Source of the DNA: an uncultured Bacteriovorax sp.
GTDB taxonomy: Bacteria > Bdellovibrionota > Bacteriovoracia > Bacteriovoracales > Bacteriovoracaceae
Assembly: GCA_946482295.1 (NCBI GenBank)
Contig: CAMLRB010000058.1
Coordinates: 1 to 17,232, forward strand
Direction: 5' to 3'
DNA length: 17,232 nucleotides
Each line of letters starts with the position of its first letter. Within the stretch, counting starts at the first letter, position 1. Positions 13,877 to 17,232 of this stretch are shown here, in pieces. The notes beneath the pieces were generated by a model. That model was not told the DNA's origin, made no database searches, and saw only the letters and a list, made by a program, of their open reading frames with translations. Both the position numbers and the translations under genes were made by a program.

Positions 13877-15337
13877 TTTTTCTCTAAATACTTTTCTTAA
13901 TTCCTTCGGATCCGTTTTTCTATACTCATCAAGTGCCTGATGAATTTCTTCTTTTGTCATCCAGCGCCCTTTTTCTTTATAAAATTTTTCATCAGCTTCT
14001 TTTGCAACTGTCAGAAGCTGTCCACCAATAGATTTCAAACTTGCAATAGTAGAAATCGTGATTGAAGGAACATCTTTCGTGAAATCTTTTGGGATGCCTG
14101 AAATGCGAGACATGATAGACCAAAGACCTGGAATGTATCTTGTCGACCAGATAACTTTAGACGCCACTGAAGTCATGTTTTCATAGATGCGATAATTGTG
14201 TTTATCAATCCAATTGAACATTTCACCTAACAGTGCATCTTTACGCCAAGAATCGCGCATAACTCTGTAGTCTGTCCAATCAAGGACTAATTCAAAGCGT
14301 GAGTCGGTTTCCATATCAGTTGGTACCATCATTGGACCTTTTTTAACACCGACACGCTTTAAGAACTTAGGATCATTAAGTGTGATTTCTGATTCTTGCT
14401 CCGGAATGATGAATTTTCCTTCAGAAGCATGCTTGTAAGCATCGTAGGCCACTTCTTCACATGACATGCTTTTGTTGTTTGTGAAATCCAATTCATAATC
14501 GTATGGTATATACTTTTTCTCAGCTTTAACCTTTAGAACTTTTTCCATCATATAGTTAGCAGCAGCTGAAGCGAGCTTTTGATCTTTTGCTCTAAGAACA
14601 ACGATACGTGAATTTTCATTTTTTAGAGCTTCGTCAATCGGAAAAACACTGACACCTTTACCGACATAAGATTCAATTGTAGAAACAACACCTGTTTTCT
14701 CGTCAACATGAATAAATACAATGTGGCTAAATAGAGATTTTGGTACGGCCAATTCTGAAATGGTACTTGAGATAAAACTCACACCCTTTGTGATCATGAT
14801 GTCGCCGTTTTTAAATTCAAACTTTTTAGTAGGATCGATTCCTCTTCCTAAATGCATGGGTTGATACTTATCCGCTTCATAAACTGGAATTGGACTCTCT
14901 TGATATTTAATAGTGTCTGCTGAAATTTGTTCTTCTGGATAGTAATGAACACCAACAAAATCTTCAACGAGTCTCATTTTCAAATAGACTTGCTTCAATT
15001 TAGTTTTACAGTGCGCTGGAAGAATATCGAGCATTGAATGGAGCGATAATCGAGCTTCAAAACTGCGATCTAAAATATCCTGACCTCTATTTTTTACATC
15101 TGAAAGATTGAGAGCCGTCGGGGCCTGAGAATAAAAATTAATTAGCTTATCAAACTCCCCATCACATGTTTGTGGATTAATCCCTCTCGTCGAAACAGCA
15201 TTAATGATTTCATCTGAAGCTTCTATAAGATCAATCGTTTCTGGCTGATTGGCCGGAAGACGTTTAGTTTGGCCCCAAAAAGAGCACGAAGATAGGAGCA
15301 GCGTAACAAGCGTAATTAGATAATAAGTGCGTTTCAT
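13874..15337 (-). CDS. Lipoprotein with permuted NlpC/P60 (YiiX/DUF830-like) cysteine-hydrolase domain
   Basis: A 487-aa exported lipoprotein: signal peptide MKRTYYLITLVTLLLSSC with lipobox LSSC and lipidated C18, followed by Ser, which favours the outer membrane by the E. coli rule. An N-terminal helical segment (about 30-135) precedes a YiiX-like domain (about 175-305). Its signatures are FKNGDIMI (175-182), FSHIVFIH with H205, VSTIESYVGKGV with E222 and SMSCEEVAYDAY with C293; together these give the circularly permuted Cys/His arrangement of YiiX/YebB/YaeF-like enzymes. Such proteins are thought to act on amide or acyl bonds, so the wall or a lipid is a possible substrate (inference). A C-terminal region of about 180 residues has no match I recognise. 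Ribosome binding site GAGGAG is 3 nt from the ATG and touches the T tract of the flgE terminator. Confidence 0.8.
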   Translation of the reverse strand: MKRTYYLITLVTLLLSSCSFWGQTKRLPANQPETIDLIEASDEIINAVSTRGINPQTCDGEFDKLINFYSQAPTALNLSDVKNRGQDILDRSFEARLSLHSMLDILPAHCKTKLKQVYLKMRLVEDFVGVHYYPEEQISADTIKYQESPIPVYEADKYQPMHLGRGIDPTKKFEFKNGDIMITKGVSFISSTISELAVPKSLFSHIVFIHVDEKTGVVSTIESYVGKGVSVFPIDEALKNENSRIVVLRAKDQKLASAAANYMMEKVLKVKAEKKYIPYDYELDFTNNKSMSCEEVAYDAYKHASEGKFIIPEQESEITLNDPKFLKRVGVKKGPMMVPTDMETDSRFELVLDWTDYRVMRDSWRKDALLGEMFNWIDKHNYRIYENMTSVASKVIWSTRYIPGLWSIMSRISGIPKDFTKDVPSITISTIASLKSIGGQLLTVAKEADEKFYKEKGRWMTKEEIHQALDEYRKTDPKELRKVFREK

Positions 15338-15346
15338 AGACTCCTC

Positions 15347-15372
15347 AAAAAAAAGGGGCCATAAGGCCCCTT
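15347..15372 (-). terminator. Rho-independent terminator after flgE
   Basis: On the - strand an 8-bp stem AAGGGGCC/GGCCCCTT (15372-15353) with a 4-nt loop is followed by eight T residues ending at 15347. It lies 13 bp after the flgE stop. The T run directly meets the ribosome binding site of the downstream lipoprotein gene. Confidence 0.88.
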
Positions 15373-15385
15373 AGTATTCTAAAAA

Positions 15386-16666
15386 TTAACGTTTGATTTG
15401 AAGAACTTCTTGTAGCATTTGGTCTGCTGTTGTTAACGTCTTAGCATTAGCCTGGAAGTTTCTTTGAGCAGTCATTAGGTTTACGAATTCGTTTGCAATA
15501 TCAACGTTTGAAAGTTCGATTGATTTTGAAAGAACTTCTCCACGTCCAGACTCACCTGGCTTACCAAGAGCAGCTTGTCCTGAAGACTTAGACTCTTTGA
15601 AAAGGTTCTTACCAATTTTGAACAATCCTTCGTTGTTTTCGAATTTTGCTACTGCGATCTGAGCAACGTCTCTTGTTTCACCGTTATCGTATGAAGCTGT
15701 TAGAATCCCTTTATCGTTGAACGAAAGAGATGTTAACGTCGCTGCACTTGAACCATCTTGAGTGTGACGAGCTACTGCAGAATTTGATCCGTACTGAGTA
15801 GAAGCATCAAGGCCTGATCCACCTTCTTTAAGTGAAATACCAAAGTTGAAAGCGATTTTCTGATCTTTAGCAGCACCTTTATTGAAGTTGAAAGAGTTCT
15901 TTCCTTCTTTCTCTTCTTCAAGTTGACCTTTGTCATTGAAGACAAGAGTACCTGAAGCCATTTCATACATAGTATCTGCTTTACCGCCTTCAACATCTTT
16001 CCCATCAGCCGCGATATGGTATTCCCATGTATTGTTATCTGTTTTGTTGTAATAAGCCGTTACTGTTCTTGCAGTACCAACGTTATCGTAAACAGTCATT
16101 GAGTTTGAAAAGTTCGAAGTTTTTTCAGGATTTTCAATGTTGAATTCTTTTACGTTTTCACGAGAGTCTAGGTTCATTGACATTACAACTTCTTTCGATC
16201 CACGAGCTGGAATTGTTGTATTTCCTAGCTTAATAGCATCGATCTTGTTGATCATTTTTCCTTTTTCATCAGCTTGGAAACCCATGATCTTGTAGCCATC
16301 CATAGTTGTAAGCTGTCCTTCTTTATCGAAGTGGAATGAACCATCACGTGTGTATGTTCTTCCTGCTGGAGCTTCGACTACGAACATACCGTCACCCGCT
16401 AGAGCAAGATCTGTTACTGAATCTGTTCTTGAGATATCCCCTTGAGTCATGAGGGGCTTAATGTGACCAAGTTTTGTACCGGCACCAAATTGATCTCCAC
16501 CTTCGATTCCTTTTAGTGAAACGGCCAATACATCCTGAAATTCTGCTCTAGAAGATTTGAATCCGTTGGTACCAGCGTTGGCAATGTTGTCACCGATGAC
16601 TCCCATACCTTGACCGCTAGCATTTAGACCTGAAACACCAATAGTGAATGAACGTAGAATACCCAT
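15386..16666 (-). CDS. flgE: Flagellar hook protein FlgE
   Basis: A 426-aa hook subunit exported by the flagellar type III apparatus. The N-terminus MGILRSFTIGVSGLNASGQG and the rod/hook signature GDNIANAGTNGFKSSRAEFQDVL are diagnostic. The C-terminal heptad segment (SNVDIANEFVNLMTAQRNFQANAKTL) is also classical. The middle carries the FlgE D1/D2 region (MSMNLDSRENVKEFN, MTVYDNVGTARTVTAYYNK). I start at ATG 16666 because the protein family begins there and GGAGGG (16671-16676) lies 4 nt upstream; an in-frame ATG at 16678 overlaps that ribosome binding site and adds only four residues. Upstream on the same strand is a TIGR02530-type gene 103 bp away. A terminator follows, so it ends the flagellar transcript. 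Confidence 0.96.
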   Translation of the reverse strand: MGILRSFTIGVSGLNASGQGMGVIGDNIANAGTNGFKSSRAEFQDVLAVSLKGIEGGDQFGAGTKLGHIKPLMTQGDISRTDSVTDLALAGDGMFVVEAPAGRTYTRDGSFHFDKEGQLTTMDGYKIMGFQADEKGKMINKIDAIKLGNTTIPARGSKEVVMSMNLDSRENVKEFNIENPEKTSNFSNSMTVYDNVGTARTVTAYYNKTDNNTWEYHIAADGKDVEGGKADTMYEMASGTLVFNDKGQLEEEKEGKNSFNFNKGAAKDQKIAFNFGISLKEGGSGLDASTQYGSNSAVARHTQDGSSAATLTSLSFNDKGILTASYDNGETRDVAQIAVAKFENNEGLFKIGKNLFKESKSSGQAALGKPGESGRGEVLSKSIELSNVDIANEFVNLMTAQRNFQANAKTLTTADQMLQEVLQIKR

Positions 16667-16769
16667 TTGTCCCTCCATGGACTTTTTCTCTCAATGATGT
16701 TTAAACACGACAGGCTTAAACTAAAGCTTCCTGGAAGGACCAGCTCGTTTCAATTGAGATTTTAAATTT
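16667..16769. other. 103-bp gap between flagellar genes with an 11-bp palindrome
   Basis: The gap contains the perfect palindrome CTTCC-T-GGAAG (16727-16737) and A/T-rich flanks. I looked for sigma-54 (GG/GC at -24/-12), FliA-type and sigma-70 boxes on the - strand and found none that is convincing. A separate flgE promoter therefore remains unproven, and flgE may simply be transcribed from upstream. Confidence 0.4.
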
Positions 16770-17189
16770 TTAATTCATTAAAATCGTAGAATCTATTTTC
16801 GTAAAAACATTTTCACCAATACTATCTTTGTCTATCGCTGTTACGATGGTATTTTTCGGCACATCTAAGATATAAGCCGCTTTACCTGTAATCACCAGCG
16901 AGTCTTGTCCCCCTTTTAATTTCAGTTTATCCATTGCAGATTGCAATTTAGAATATTCTTCTTTGTCTAACGTGAGATTTCTTTCTTGCAGTCTCTTCAT
17001 CGCGTGAGTTGAAAGATGAATGCCTTTTGGTTGTGGCTGCTGCTCTTGAACTAGTGTTGAGTCTAATAAATTTTTAAACTCTGACGTTTCACCCTGACCA
17101 AGCTTGTTGGTGTTTTCAGCATTCGACTTCTTCGACGGAATCGTCGAGACGTTGGGAATGAGAATGTTGTTAATCTTAGGGTTCGCCAT
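16770..17189 (-). CDS. Flagellar operon protein of the TIGR02530 type
   Basis: A 139-aa protein. The C-terminal two thirds match the small flagellar-operon family found between flgD and flgE in Firmicutes, spirochaetes and some deltaproteobacterial-type genomes: IHLSTHAMKRLQERNL (57-72, with the S-x-H-A-x-x-R-L pattern), a helical segment with LKGGQDSLVITGKAAYILDV (91-110), then NTIVTAIDKD and VFTKIDSTI (128-136). The N-terminal 50 residues are low in complexity and rich in Asn, Ser and Gln, possibly an export or flexible segment. The role is not established in general; a link to hook assembly is inferred from conserved position. Its ATG lies 2 bp after the stop of the upstream reading frame, and a weak GGAAGAAG serves as ribosome binding site. 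Confidence 0.85.
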   Translation of the reverse strand: MANPKINNILIPNVSTIPSKKSNAENTNKLGQGETSEFKNLLDSTLVQEQQPQPKGIHLSTHAMKRLQERNLTLDKEEYSKLQSAMDKLKLKGGQDSLVITGKAAYILDVPKNTIVTAIDKDSIGENVFTKIDSTILMN

Positions 17190-17191
17190 TT

Positions 17192-17232
17192 TTATTTTTT
17201 TCTTCTTCCAATATAACCAAGAAAATTCTTAA
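17192..17232 (-). CDS. flgD: 3' end of a probable flgD (hook cap), cut by the window edge
   Basis: Twelve codons ending in TAA at 17192-17194 read KNFLGYIGRRKK. The tail is consistent with the end of a hook-cap protein, but the main support is position: flgD normally precedes the TIGR02530 gene and flgE. The 2-bp spacing to the next ATG indicates one operon. Identity is inferred from context, since too little sequence is present. Confidence 0.5.
   Translation of the reverse strand, partial: KNFLGYIGRRKK

Noticed and set aside
16667..16678. flgE start at ATG 16678
   Set aside because: That ATG overlaps the GGAGGG ribosome binding site of the ATG at 16666, where FlgE homology begins.

Overview
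The window reads as chromosomal housekeeping DNA from a low-GC (roughly 40%) Gram-negative bacterium with a flagellum and an outer membrane. My best guess is Bdellovibrionota, close to the Bacteriovorax/Peredibacter group. The grounds are a flgD–(TIGR02530-type protein)–flgE order, a PpiD-like periplasmic chaperone, lipoproteins, a RodA/PBP2 elongasome and dense A/T-rich coding. The placement comes from general resemblance, not from a search. I see no tRNA, rRNA, CRISPR array, transposase or phage gene, and no gene-free stretch longer than about 130 bases.

Left part, + strand (2–4457). The window opens inside a large unrecognised protein. A near-consensus promoter follows, driving a strongly charge-segregated protein: a lysine/alanine/proline repeat domain encoded by an 18-bp tandem array, followed by a very acidic tail, closed by a clear terminator. 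A CPYC glutaredoxin and an HD-domain phosphohydrolase (SAMHD1/dGTPase-like) then sit 14 bp apart. Last comes a small coiled-coil protein with a rhodanese fold whose catalytic cysteine is replaced.

Middle part, - strand (4458–11951). Reading leftwards, the largest unit is mreC–mreD–PBP2 (mrdA)–rodA, the lateral cell-wall synthesis machine, with start/stop overlaps at all three junctions and no adjacent mreB. Next is a MarR-family regulator, then feoA–feoB for ferrous iron uptake. A good promoter and two palindromes lie between the regulator and feoA, so the regulator may control iron uptake or itself. feoB converges on the rhodanese-like gene with no base between the two stop codons.

Right part. 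Divergently from mreC, a promoter drives ppiD and a small [4Fe-4S] ferredoxin on the + strand (12082–13825), ending in a bidirectional terminator. On the - strand, read leftwards, lie the last codons of a probable flgD, a TIGR02530-type flagellar operon protein, flgE (hook), a terminator, and a lipoprotein with a permuted NlpC/P60 (YiiX-like) cysteine-hydrolase domain.

The genes serve envelope growth, envelope protein folding, hook assembly, iron uptake and nucleotide/redox housekeeping. I do not see a complete new system. The most unusual items are the polycation–polyanion protein with its repeat array, the regulator–feoAB control region, and the YiiX-like lipoprotein whose ribosome binding site directly abuts the flgE terminator.
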